Assembly: GCA_014549065.1 (NCBI GenBank)
Contig: JACDOX010000038.1
Coordinates: forward strand, 2,735,719 to 2,799,718
Reading direction: 5' to 3'
Length of the DNA: 64,000 bases
Source of the DNA: Cardinalis cardinalis
Lineage: Eukaryota; Chordata; Aves; Passeriformes; Cardinalidae
In this document: piece by piece, positions 48,601 through 59,865 of the stretch
How positions within the stretch are numbered: position 1 is the first letter of the stretch
Layout: every line of letters begins with the position of its first letter
Notes under the pieces: generated by a model
What the model was told of the DNA's origin: nothing
What the model saw: the letters and a program-made list of their open reading frames with translations, nothing else
Database searches by the model: none
Program-made: the position numbers and the translations under genes

Positions 48601-51600
48601 CATTTTTAGGGCCATAAGTCTTTCCTTTTTTTTAGGACTTTGAAGTTCAACATCTGCAGAAAGTTGAGGAATGCGGTGGCTTTGAGAGAACACTCAGTCC
48701 CAATAGGAAGAGTAGTTTATACGGGCAGAACGGATAGAGCTGATCCCAAGTGCCGTGGAATCTTTGGGGAGATTCAGTAAAGGTCATGTGGATGACAACA
48801 GAATAGCTCTTAACTTGTGTGTGGCAACACACATTGCTGTGTTTACAAAANGCCTGAATATTGTGGCAGTTGTCAAAAGTTCCTCCTCAAACAGCGGGGT
48901 TCCCCTCTGATCCAGGGGACTTTCTTGCCTAACTTTGTGACAGCTGTGGACTGGAGTTTGCTTTCCTTCCTCAGTATGTCTCTGTTAAACTTGCTGTGTC
49001 TGTGCCATAGCACAGTGTGAAATTTTTTGGTTTTTGTACTGTTACAGTGCATAAATGTGCTGCAGCACAGCCTGTGAAAAGCAGCTCTGTAAGAGTGGGG
49101 CTGACAGCTTCTAGGAACAACCCTAAGAGAGGTTTTTCTTCCTGTTCTGGACAAGTAGATAGCACATGTACATCTTCTGAAACTCCTTCATCTCCTCTTG
49201 GGTGCTGCAGTCCTCAAGCACAATCAATTAGCAAGCGTCAGGGTCAGACATCTTGTTGGGGCTGGATTGCGCTGCCTTGCTGAGTGGTCTCAGTTGATGC
49301 TCCATTGTGATGTTGTTGGCAGCTTGTCCTCTTGCACCACCTGCCTTCTCATTGTTCCCCTCTCATTCCTGTAGGCTACCTTGCAGTTCTGTGTGGTGAA
49401 GCCCCTCATGGCGATCAGCACAGTCATCCTTCAGGCTTTCGGCAAGTACCAGGANGGTGACTTTGAGTAAGTTTATTTATTTAGCGTGCAAGATTTGGCT
49501 GCCCTTTCTCTGCCTGGCTCTGCTTATTGTCTCTGTGTGTGCTGGGAAAAGATGGGAGTACATGGGTTGATGTGCATGAGAAAAGAAGGCAGAGGTAGCC
49601 CTCTTTTAGCTTCATGTTTCTTCTACCTTGGTTTGGAGGTGGAAATGGGACAGGGAGGCAGGAAGGAAATGGACTCTTGGAACTTTCCATTGACAGTGGC
49701 AAGGGGAAAACATGCTGAAGTTTCAGGCATTCATATATATCTTCTCTTTTCAGTGTAACCAGTGGCTACCTCTATGTGACGATCATCTACAACATCTCTG
49801 TCAGCCTGGCACTGTATGCCCTCTTCCTTTTCTACTTCGCCACACGTGAACTGCTCAGTCCCTATAGCCCAGTCCTCAAGTTCTTCATGGTGAAGTCTGT
49901 CATCTTCCTGTCCTTCTGGCAAGGTGAGCTGCTTTTCTCTTCCCTTGGTAGGCATAAAGAGCTCTCTGCAGGGGCTCAGACACAAGAGTTCATAGAGCAG
50001 ATGTTGATTAATAGACAAAATGTCTTCCTGTATTCCATTTGGTTTATAGTCATTCATTGCTTTTCTCTGGGAAAGCTGTTTTGCATGGTTTAATTTTTGT
50101 TTATATGCTCCTGAATCCTTATTATCCCTGTGTATGCACAAGAACTTGTATTTGGCAAAATCAGCTGATAAGGTGAAGAGTTCTCTGCATTCCTGAAACA
50201 ATCATAAAGCACAGGCTGCCAACATTTTATCTGCATGCTGCCATTTTATTGATTAAAGTGACACATCTAAAAAGTTTTAGTGCTTGTTTAGTGCTCTAAA
50301 AATAAAATTTTAATGGTATGTCTGTGGTGTATGTGAAGGAGCAAGCTGGCTGGATGCAGTGTGTACTGCCACAGAACCACTGCTGGGAGAAGGACACTCA
50401 GAATTCATACACATGAAGCAGAGGCACAGTCGGAAAGNTGAAATTCCACCTAAGCTTAGTGCTTCTGACTAATTGGCTCTAAGCATTTCCCTGTTCAATG
50501 CCCTACTTAGGTTTACTGAGTTGCACTTCAAAGACTAATTGAGTAGGAACTTAGGTGGAATTCAGGCTATTGGAGTATAGCCCATCTTCCCTGTTTACAG
50601 ACAAACTAATAAGCAGTGTGGTTCATCATCTTGAGGCATCTGGTCACACACTTTGTCTTCTCTGAAATTCTTCAGCCACTAAGCTGTGGACAGGGAAACG
50701 TCTTTCTTACAGTGGTTTGTCAAAAACACTAATATGCTTCAATGAAAAGTTNTGTTACTTCAGTTTTTGTTCTATCTAGTGCAAGTGCTGATGTTGAAAA
50801 ATGTGGAATACGTAAAAATTTTCTTAAGAGAGGATGTTCTTTGGTGTTTGATCTTTGTATGCTTTCAAGTCTAATCAACAAGAAAAGAGGTTTAATCTGT
50901 GAAACAAGAGCTAACAAACAAGCTCCAAGTGATGTCCAGGTGTTAGAAAGACAAATTACTTGACAGTAGAACTGCCTTGTTAAGGTTTAGGGATCAACGT
51001 TTTTCAGTGACCTCAGGGGAGGTTAACAAAGCTTGGGAAGAGGGATGTACCACAGATAGTGGACACGAAGAATGCAGAATTTATAAGCCACAAAGATATT
51101 TGGCAGAGCCCCCAAGGTAAGGAAGAAACTAATAAAGACAGCTCAGCAACTGTGCTGAATCAGCTCCTACAGAGTAAAAGGTAATTCTGGCAGGGGGAGA
51201 TTATGGCCACTGACCCAGGAAACCACCAGCTCGAAAGGAGAGAGACACTGAGCATGCAGACTAATTAGCATGAACAGGGAGAGGTCCATTAACCAATAGA
51301 AGACAGAATACTAATTAAAAAGAGAATTAGGTAATTTTTAGCCAAGGAACATGAGTGGCTTTGTTTGGTAAAATGTATAAATAGCAAAAAGCTTTGGTAG
51401 TCATCAAGCTGGCTTTGTGGATTTGCCAGCCAGCACCCCTTTCTGTGCAGAACTGTAAATAAGCCACATACCTTGACTCTTTGTGTGGATTGGCCTCTTG
51501 CACACTGTGTGAAAGAACCTATTTTGGGACAACACAGATCACAGGATTGCTTACAGAAATATCTGACTCCTCTTATCCTTTTGGACTTAATCAAGTCCTA

Positions 51601-54239
51601 CTGCAGTTAGTTCCACAGTTTATGTATCAGTTGAGGACAGAAGAGGATCAGTGTTTGAACATTCTTTGCCTAAATGTATTTGTTTCATTTTATTCTTCCT
51701 TTCTCTGTTGTACAAGTGACNGTAGGTGCGTGTTTGTAGCCCGCTCTGTTTGTAGCTCCTGTGGTGAGTGGGCTTGTGTCTAGGACATACAGCACAAACA
51801 GCTATTTCCATTCTTTGCTGTTACTGTGAGACCATGTTTTCTGCACATTTACATGAACTTATTACTTTGTTTAGGGATGCTTTTGGCCATCTTGGAAAAG
51901 TGTGGTGCCATCCCCAAAATCCACTCTGCTAATGTGTCTGTNGGTGAAGGCACAGTAGCTGCTGGCTATCAAGACTTCATCATTTGTGTGGAGATGTTCT
52001 TTGCAGCCATTGCCCTGCGCCACGCCTTCACATACAAGGTGTATGTGGACAAGAGGATTGATGCCCAAGGTAGGAAGCATACCAGTGCATATGGCTTGTC
52101 TCTTTGGTAGTGAGACTGGGTGGAGGCTGGTCCCTCCGGCAACCAGCACACTGATGACTCCCAACCTGATAGCTTGGAAAACACCACATCCCCTCCTGTG
52201 TGGTGTCTGAACAGATTTATTGTGTAACAGCTCTCCAGGGCAGAAACCTTGACTGAATTGCACTGTTCCCTTTTCAGTTCCTCAGTATGCCACCCACGAC
52301 AACTTGTTGCAGACCTGAGGGCTGTAAGATGTTGCATTGTATCGGTAGAATGGGTTTGTCCTTCTTCCTGTCTCCCCAAAGGGGAACTCCATTGCTCCAG
52401 ATTGTGTAACAGACTGAAGGCAGGAGGGACAGGGCCTAAAACAGGCTCTGTTTTGAATCTGGCTTGGGAAGATGAGGCTGTGCTTTGGCAATATGTTTGT
52501 CACGGAGGAGGATCTTCCTGTAATGACTTTGTGAGGGCTGGGCTGCTATAAGGAAGATGCTTATTTTGGGGAAGATGAATGTTATCTCTGGGAAAAGAGG
52601 GTTTTGTGCATAGTCTGTGCAGTGTTTTCCAAATAAAGGGCTTCCTTCTGGAGGAGATCTGTACTGAGGTGCTGGAACACAGCAGCCCTTGGGCAGTGTC
52701 AATGTAGGTGACTCCTCCATCCCAGCCAGCCCCAGAGGTTTTGGAAGAACAGTGGTTGCAGNTGGGGGAGATGAGATCTATGGGTGATGAAAAGGTAAAC
52801 TACAGGTCACTACAGTGGGGAATGTTTCTGCAGTGGGCCTTGTTCAGTTCTTGTTATTTCCTCTTTCTCTGTCTCTTTCTTTCTCTCCTCTTCCTTTTAT
52901 CTCTCCCTTGCTTTGGCCACTGGTCCCTGATGCAGCTGTTCCATCATATGGGCCATACGGTAGGTACAGCATGCTTTGTGTGTTTGTCTCAGTTGGTTTT
53001 TAGCTGGGATGCTGTTCTCTCCTGATTCCCAGCCTGCCTACAACCTGCCCTGCCCCTTGTTCCCCTTTCCTTTGCAAGTCTGTGACTCCAGTGCCTCACA
53101 CAGCTGCTTTAGGCTTGTCTGGATTACAAGTAGTAAGACAGCAGCATGGTCATTAACGCAGAGCTTTAGAGCATTTGTGTCAGAGCTCTGGGAATCTCCC
53201 TGAAGAGTTGTGCAGGCTCTCAAAGGAGCTGCTCTCACCGCAGCCACCCTTCACTTTATAATTGCCACAGGTGATCAGCATATTTGGGTTCCCTAGGGAG
53301 CTCATCCCCAGAACTGAGCAGAGCCAGAAGCCCACACTGAAAATGGAACCTAGAAGCCATGAGACATGGCAGCTCCTAGGAGACACTGCTTCCCTCTGTG
53401 CTTAGCACTTGGGTGGTACATTCTCCATCTGCTGCGTTCTTCGTGGTATCATCATGACACATGGGGTAGTTCTGCCTCTAGTACTGCCTGTTTCCCTCTT
53501 TTCCTTACTTTGTGCTGCTTTTTACTCGTATAATCTCTTTCCCATGGGCACTTTGATACCACCTAGCAGTCTTAATTTGCAGTGAGTGGAATGGCAAATG
53601 CTGTTTCTCCTATATTTTTAGAATTTACTTAGTTTTTGTCTTCTGAAAGTGTTTAGAGGAGCACCTCCCTACTTGACTGTATTCATTGCACACCCAGGCC
53701 AGCACCAGTAGTGTGTAGTGGAGGTTGTCACTGTGGATATGTCCCGTTCTCGTGTTGTGTTCCCCATTTGGTGCTGGGGTGGATTCACTTGACTCACGGT
53801 GTCTGGGTTTAGGAGNGCCGCTGGTAGAACTCAGCACTACTTGTGTGGCATTTCCTCAGCAGCTGCTTAAGGAAGTCTGTAACCAACCTTTTGCGGGATC
53901 TAGGACTGCATGTTCCCTGTTCTCCTTACCTTCACATTAAGGGTGTGGGGAAGGCAGCAGTGTTCTTTACTTGTCCCTTCCTCTCTTTTCCAAACAGGTC
54001 GCTGTGCTCCCATGAAGAGCATCTCCAGCAGCCTCAAGGAGACTATGAATCCCCATGACATTGTCCAAGATGCGATCCACAACTTCTCTCCAGCCTACCA
54101 GCAGTACACGCAGCAGTCGACGCTGGAGCACGGTCCCCCCTGGCGCAATGGCAGCCACGTGATCTCGCGCTCCCACAGCTGCTCTGGCGCCCGTGACAAT
54201 GAGAAGACTCTCTTGCTGAGCTCCGATGATGAATTCTAG
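39623..54239 (+). CDS. TMEM184B: Transmembrane protein 184B (8 coding exons)
   Basis: Multi-pass membrane protein of the TMEM184 / organic solute transporter alpha family; work in mice links it to axon degeneration and nerve terminals, but its molecular activity is not settled. Exons: 39563-39823 (coding from 39623), 42106-42271, 45523-45613, 46145-46220, 49375-49466, 49754-49923, 51875-52069 and 53998-54239, all GT-AG and in frame. The CDS is 1,233 nt, 410 aa. Three in-frame ATGs (39623, 39629, 39632) each have A at -3. The third gives 407 aa, the human length as I remember it, and starts MTDVT beside human MTVRG, so either end is possible. Hydrophobic segments include TAAQAISGFFVWTALLI, VRILFIVPIYAF and YNISVSLALYALFLFYFA, and about seven are expected. 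The cytosolic tail is well conserved, ending LLLSSDDEF. Two Ns fall at third codon positions. A 24-nt microexon may be inserted before the last exon. Confidence 0.96.
42272..45522 (+). other. TMEM184B: TMEM184B intron with antisense CR1
   Basis: Intron between the exon ending RDCYE and the exon beginning AFVIYNF. It holds an antisense CR1 end at 42428-42596 and no recognisable gene. Confidence 0.6.
42428..42596 (-). mobile_element. CR1 LINE 3' end, antisense
   Basis: The plus strand starts AATCATAGAATGG, the reverse complement of the CR1 terminal octamers, then GATCATCTAGTGCAGCACCC, GGGACACCTTTC, TGGTTGCTCAAAGCCCAGTC and CAACTTGATC. This is the mirror of the CR1 3' tail, diverged and about 170 bp long. 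Confidence 0.8.
46221..49374 (+). other. TMEM184B: TMEM184B intron, no feature recognised
   Basis: A 3.2-kb intron between the exons ending RFCKQ and beginning ATLQFCV, with a GTATGG donor and CTGTAG acceptor. No repeat family, RNA gene or secondary coding exon could be supported. Confidence 0.6.
50978..51536 (+). mobile_element. Probable solo LTR of an endogenous retrovirus
   Basis: The block starts TGTTAAGGTTTAGGGATC and ends near GGGACAACA, roughly the TG...CA form of an LTR. It holds a TATA box (TATAAATA, 51376-51383), then CAGCACCCC, a CTGTAAATAAGCCACATACC segment with a variant poly(A) hexamer, and TTGTGTGGATTGGCCTCTTG. This order resembles avian ERVL-type LTRs I remember. No internal retroviral genes are beside it and no clear target-site duplication was found, so the limits are approximate. 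It lies in the sense direction in a TMEM184B intron, ending about 340 bp before the next exon. Confidence 0.6.
52936..52959 (+). CDS. TMEM184B: Candidate 24-nt microexon of TMEM184B
   Basis: A 24-nt segment between a TGATGCAG acceptor and a G|GTAGGT donor, inside the last coding intron. The upstream exon ends in phase 1 (CAA G) and the microexon preserves that phase, adding eight residues, AVPSYGPY, between DAQ and GRCAPMKS. It is preceded by a roughly 70-nt pyrimidine tract (about 52845-52920). With it the protein would be 418 aa. The pyrimidine tract and the TGC just before the acceptor resemble neuronal microexons regulated by SRRM4, but transcript evidence is needed to confirm inclusion. 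Confidence 0.65.
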
Positions 54240-56577
54240 GGGGAGAAATTGCCAGCACGGGCTGTCGTTTTCCTTTTTTTGTCTTTTTTTAATAATTTAT
54301 TAATGGAGAAACACACAAGTCATATCACTTCCTAGAGAGTAAAGANTGCAGAAGTGGGCACTTCCCATTAGCTTTTGTGGCTACAGACACAGTGAGCAAT
54401 GTGGAGGTGGCAGAATGGCCAGGNCTCCATGCTTGAGCCCATTCCTTATGGCAGCCAATCAAATTGAATTGATTCAAGCAAAGCTCCAGGGTTTGGGGCT
54501 CTGGCTTCTCACACCTGCCCAGTTTGGTATGGAGTGTGACTGACCAGAGCCTAGTGTTGTAGCCAAAAATGTTTTTGGTTTTTTTCTAACAGGACAACCT
54601 GCCTGCTTTCTATTTCTTTTCCTGAATGGTTGATGTAGGCACAGTTTTCTCCCCAGCTCGCTGGTACTAACATCTCTGTGACCCTTGGGAAATAGGATGG
54701 GGATGCAGCCATAAGTGTTCCTGAGGACCACACCAGAGACTGGTCTTTCTAAATAGCCATTGCCCTGAGTGCTAAATAAGAAACATCTGTCCCCACCCTT
54801 CTGAGCACCGGGTTATGAGTCCTGGAGTCACTTGAAGGGGAAAAGGACAGGGCTTTCTGCGTGTTCTTTGGCTCCCTGCATCCCAAGTTGCTGTAAAAGC
54901 TTGTTAAAGCTCAGTGGGGACGGAATNATATTTTCACAAGGGTGGAGTTTTTTAATCACCAGGTGTCCAAGCTTCCCATCTCCCTGGCGTTCCTGTGGCA
55001 GGAAGCCTCCCTGGAGCATCTTTCTCCTGCTAACAAGACTGAGGACTGGCTATGATAGATGGTGGAAGTTTGTAGAGCTCTGGCCCCTTCACCCCTCTTT
55101 GGGAAGGGAAGATANGTAAACACAAAACCAGTTTTTCTTCTTGTTTCCTGTCCCCCAGCATCACATCTGCCCCTGTTAGAGGTAGGTGCCAGAGCAGGTC
55201 CTGGTCTCTCACAGGTAGCTCTCCCCATACTCATCATCACTGACTTCCCCTNAGCTACACAGGTTTCACCCTTAGGCTGGAATATTCAGGAAAGAATATT
55301 GCACACTCCTTTGTTTTTTATCTCTAGCTGTTCTGGGGCAGACTGGAGCAGACTTGAAACCTGACATGACCTGGCTGGTCAAATTTGTCTCTTTTATTTT
55401 CTCAGGCAGCAATTGCTGCTGCTGCTGCTGCACATTTCACAGGCTCTGCTGCACCTGCAGTGCTATCAAGGGTGGAGCCAGCATCCATGGAAGTGGGAGA
55501 AGCTTCCACTTGCTTCTGCTGGGTTTTGGATGAGCCCATGAGTACTTAGCAGAGCCAAAACAAAAATGATCCCTCTGCAGATCTATCCAGGGACCAGGAA
55601 ATGCCTCTTGCTTGCTTAAAATTATCTAGGAGAAAAGTAGGCAGCACACTCAAGTGCTACAGCTCAGATGCTCCTACCTGCAAGCAGGAAGCAGAATTGA
55701 GAGATTGGAGCAAACTGCTGTGTTCAGCTGTAGTTTCTCCATTCCTCTCNTGCTTTATGCCTCCCCTGCCGAGAGCAGACCTGTGTGATTCTGGATTGCT
55801 CCATGCTGTCCTGCTAGGAGAGCTGGAGTCTGGTTTGCTGCCTGGAGTTTACCTTTCCGTTTGTTTCCTAATCCATCTGCTTGTTNATTGGGTGTCTCAG
55901 AAGCAACAGTGAGTGAAGAGCGTCTCATTTATTCAGCACCTCTGCCCAAGCTGGGCAAAAGGGCTTGAAGAGAGGCAGGTTTGTTCCCTGCTGTGAGAAT
56001 GAGATAGGGAAAAGCTTAAGGATAGTGCCTCCTCCTGTACTGATGTTTCTGGGGGATGGTGAAGCAGGTGAGATCAACAGAACTGTTGAGGGAGCTGGAG
56101 GCAGGGTCAGTGGATCCAGCAGCTTTTCTGCTGCTGCATTTCCCCATTCACACACATCCTGCAATGCCATGCTGTTGGTTACTAATTTTCCTGAATTTGT
56201 GACTGCTTAATTAGACATGCAAACACACTCTGCCAGGCTTTGTGTGGGCTTGGTGTAAAATTTCCTCATGCATAAGGAAAGCAAGGCTGAAGGTTGAACA
56301 GACTTTGCTTCTGTTTTCTATGGCTTTGATTAATATTCCTTTAATGTGAGATACTGATGTTACTCTCTCTCTTAGGAAAGTGGAGCATGGGACATGTTCC
56401 AATCTCCCCTTTCTTTGCATTTGCAGGCCTTGATAATGTCCTAGTATCNCTTGGTGACTGCCCCCAGTCTTTGTTGCATTTGGCTGGCTGAAATCTGTGT
56501 GACTGCCCCATTGAGCATGAAGGTGGTCCATGCTGAGAGAATCATGTCTTGAAACTTAATTTGAAATGTCTCCTGCA

Positions 56578-56767
56578 TACATATATATATGTGTGTGTAT
56601 ATATATGCACTGTGCAGAGGATCTGGATATTCTCAAAGCATCCTGTGTGTAATGGTTTCAAGTATAACTTTTGCACCAGCTGCCTTTGGAGGAGCCTGGT
56701 GAACTAGTATCCAACAAGCCAGCTGCCCTACTTTATAATTTTTTATANATATATAAATATATATATG
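56578..56767. repeat. AT/GT microsatellites in the TMEM184B 3'UTR
   Basis: Two alternating purine-pyrimidine runs, one mixing (AT)n and (GT)n at about 56580-56606 and one (AT)n at about 56745-56767, separated by about 140 bp of unique sequence. The two can base-pair as (AT)n stems in RNA. Confidence 0.7.
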
Positions 56768-57256
56768 TTTTTTAACACCACACAAAATCATCCAGCACTG
56801 AGCTTCCTGCTCTCCCCCATGACCAGCAAGTGCCAGAGCAAGCACTGGCTCTGAAGCCACTTTGTGTCAGAGGGACAAATATGAGATCAAGAGCTTGAGA
56901 CCAAGAAGGCCAAGGCATCGATGGTCTCGTTGGTCTGCTCATGGTAGCCCAGGACCCAGGAAACGCGCCAGTTCCAGGAGTAGAGCCGTGGAGCTGCTCT
57001 CCCTCACCTGCTTCCGCTCTCCTTCCTTCTTTCCTTTTTTGTTTACTATGTAACATACCCATGGGATTTGTTTATTATTTTTCCATATAGAGTAGTTCTT
57101 TGTATATAAATGACTGAAAAAAAAGTATGATAAATAAGACAGAGTCACCTAGTTTTGTACCTATTGTGTTTAACTGATGTGAGCTCAGCGACAAGCCGCT
57201 CTCTATTTTGGTCTTTGTGACGTTATACTCCGCAGAAATGAGCAAATATGATGACA

Positions 57257-57262
57257 AATAAA
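57257..57262 (+). terminator. TMEM184B: Poly(A) signal AATAAA of TMEM184B
   Basis: AATAAA in GACAAATAAAAAATATAG at the end of the AT-rich 3'UTR, followed within 45-60 nt by TGTGTGG-type GT-rich sequence, as expected of a cleavage site at about 57280-57295. Confidence 0.75.
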
Positions 57263-57299
57263 AAATATAGAGATAATATAGATTGTACTTAAGCAGTCT

Positions 57300-58270
57300 C
57301 TGTGTGGTGCTGTCTGTGTGACTTCTCTGAGTTTTTCCTCCTTGCAGGGACTGAGGCTTTGTGGGTCAGGATCTCTTGNCCTCTTCTCAGAAAGCAAGCT
57401 CTAGGTGTCTGTGTAAGAGCTGATGGAGAAGCATCACTGCAGCACCCTGGGCTGGGACACCACTGCTGGCCCAAGGCAGGAGAGAAACCCATGAGTCAAA
57501 AACCTGGAGTAGAGATGAATCCTTCCTTAGGTGCTCGCTGTGAAACATTGATGGGAGGGAGGGGGCCCCAGCAAACAATGGCTTTGGGATTTTCTTCCAT
57601 GAGCAGTGTTTGGGGCTTGGACCATTTGCAGTGGCAGAGGGAATGGGAATGTCAAACCCCCCAAACCATCCCGAGTGCTGCAGCCTGCTGGGGACCTGGC
57701 CCACCTGGGAACTTGGAACATGCTCACCACTTCCAGCTCAGCTTTGAGGAAGGGTGGCTTTTCCACACAGGGAGGAGGTCTGGTTTCATCTCCGATAAGG
57801 TGCCTTCCACACTTCTTTCCCTTCTCCTGCCACCTGTGGGCAGCTCACTGCTTTTTTCCTTGCTGTTCACAGGTAAGGTGATAAGGTCACTCAACAGGGA
57901 AGTTTTTGGGCACAGATGCCCTGCACCTGCCTCTCCTGCACCTGGTCCAAGGACAGCCTGGAGAGAATTTTTGTAGTGAAAAGCATTATCTTTCCCAGGA
58001 AAAGCTGAATCAGCACAGCTGCACAGCTCCTGAAAGCAAGTGCTTTGGGGGGTGGTATTCAGCATTAGGTGTCCTTTTTTAGCCCTTTTCTCTCAGAGAC
58101 TATAAATCTGGTTTTTTCCTAAAAAGCCATGAGCTATCCCCCATCCTATCTTTTTTGGGCACATTCTTGAGCATGTCCTGCAGCAAAGCCAGAGGGAGAC
58201 AGAAAATCTGGTCTCAGACATAGCTCTACCCTAAGTTCAAGAAGGACCAAACACACTCCCATTGTGGAAA
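57300..58270. other. Gap between convergent TMEM184B and MAFF
   Basis: About 1 kb between the two poly(A) sites, which face each other. A 224-codon open frame on the plus strand has no domain, no conserved splice context and no start in good position, so it is not called. Nothing else is recognised. Confidence 0.6.
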
Positions 58271-58279
58271 AAAAAAAAA

Positions 58280-59865
58280 CCAAACAAACAAACTTGCTTT
58301 ATTTGTAAAGTCTACAAAATACAGAGGAGTTGGGTAGGACACATACTGTAAGTCAGAAAATAAATAAGTTTTTTTTTGCTCTATATAAGTATAAGATAAA
58401 ATGTGATTTGCATATATAAAATATAAAGTACGGCTCTGTACCAACATCCTGGCTGTGCCGAGAGGCGGAATGGCAAAGAGGACGTGAAAATAACTTATGT
58501 TCGTGCAATAAATAAACCCAAGAGGAGTCAGGGTGGGGGATGCCAACCACAGTGCCCCATCCAGGAGTGGCAGGCACCTCTCTACAGGGAAGAACGGAGG
58601 CTGCAGCCGAGGGCAGCTGGCGTGGCAATACCCAGGCAGGGGCAGAACGGAGGGGCAGGGGAATCATCTACAGCAGCAGATCCTGAGATGGACCTGCCTC
58701 CTGCTCCCTCCCCTGTGCTGCCTGCATTTAGAGAACCCGGCTCTTCTCCAGCCTTTCAGCCTGCTCAAGAGCCGGTTGTCCCACACCGGTGTCCAAGCTG
58801 GAGGAAAACCAAAGGGAGGAGCCTACCTGCCTGCCAGGCAGCTCCAAGGAGCAGGGATGCTCTCCACCCCTACTTCCCACCTCCTACACCTCCACCCCTC
58901 TCTCTGCCTCCACATCTGACTCTGAGGGCTGGGAGCACCTTTCCATGGGCCTTGTAGGCAGTGGGGCACTGGAGAGGGCTTGGTGGAGCCATACAAGCTG
59001 GCCTGTGCTAAGCAAAACAGTGTTTATCTCTGCTCCAGCTGCCTCTGCTTCCTTCCTGCCGGTGCTGCTGCATTTCAGACACCCGGCCAGGCTGAGTGTC
59101 CCGTCAGCAGGAAGAGGCGTGAAGGATGTGCATGATAAAGATAAAACAGCACCACTGCTTCTCCCTTTTGTGGACAACAGCCTGGGCTGACCCACTCACG
59201 TCTCCAAGCTCCCCCCTGCCCAATCACTGTCACCTCTGGGGTCCCCCAGCACCACAAGCTGCCACAGTGCTTTCCCATTCCATTCACCCTCACCAGGCAT
59301 TAAATGCAGCCACTTTATCTCCCCCTCTGACCTGCTAACCTTCCCTTGCCATCTGCATCCCCAGAGATTTCAGACATGCTGCCACCTCCCCCCCACTCCA
59401 GCTGTGGTCCAGGTTGTCTGCCCAATGCCGATACCCTTCTATCATGCCTTCTTCCCCTACACTGCAAAACCTCTCTCTCCTCTTTTCCCTCCCTGGCACA
59501 TGCTCCTGGGATGCCTGGCCCACGTTTAGCTCTCCCATGCCCTCTCATAAAAAAGAGGCACCTGGTATTTTCCTACCAGCTTGGAGCTGTGGGATACTTC
59601 CCCACTGTGTGGGTTTGCTCTCTCCTGTCTGCACACCCAAGAGGGGAGGGGGCTATGGGGGCCACCAGTGAGGTCCTGTCCTCCATCCGAGCACCCACAT
59701 AGCAGCAGCCCTCCCTACCTGGGGGAGCTGGAGGTCAAGGGATGGGAGAAAGAGGATTTTGGGCACAGGTCCTGACAGGGAGGAGGTTGGGGAAGGGCTA
59801 GGAGGCATTTCATGGGTTAGGCACCCCGGGGAGGACTGTGTCCAGCCGGGGGACGGAGGCCAGCA
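58280..59865 (-). other. MAFF: MAFF 3'UTR
   Basis: About 1.6 kb on the minus strand between the stop and the poly(A) signal. Near its 3' end are two AU-rich-element nonamers, TTATTTATT on the minus strand at 58507-58515 and 58359-58367, in an AT-rich final stretch. Such elements shorten mRNA half-life and fit an immediate-early type of gene. Confidence 0.7.
58298..58303 (-). terminator. MAFF: Poly(A) signal AATAAA of MAFF
   Basis: Minus-strand AATAAA (plus-strand TTTATT) followed downstream on the minus strand by GTTTGTTTGG and a T run, a good GU/U-rich downstream element. It is the only strong hexamer found 3' of the MAFF stop. Confidence 0.7.

Larger units (their letters stand above)
54240..57285 (+). 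other. TMEM184B: TMEM184B 3'UTR
   Basis: About 3 kb from the TAG at 54237-54239 to the poly(A) region, with no splice junction needed. It includes a CTG run (about 55415-55431), AT/GT microsatellites (56580-56606 and 56745-56767) and an AT-rich end. Long open frames in it have no family resemblance. Confidence 0.75.

Noticed and set aside
57302..57976. 224-codon plus-strand frame downstream of TMEM184B
   Set aside because: It starts after the poly(A) signal, lacks a promoter or domain, and is most likely chance.
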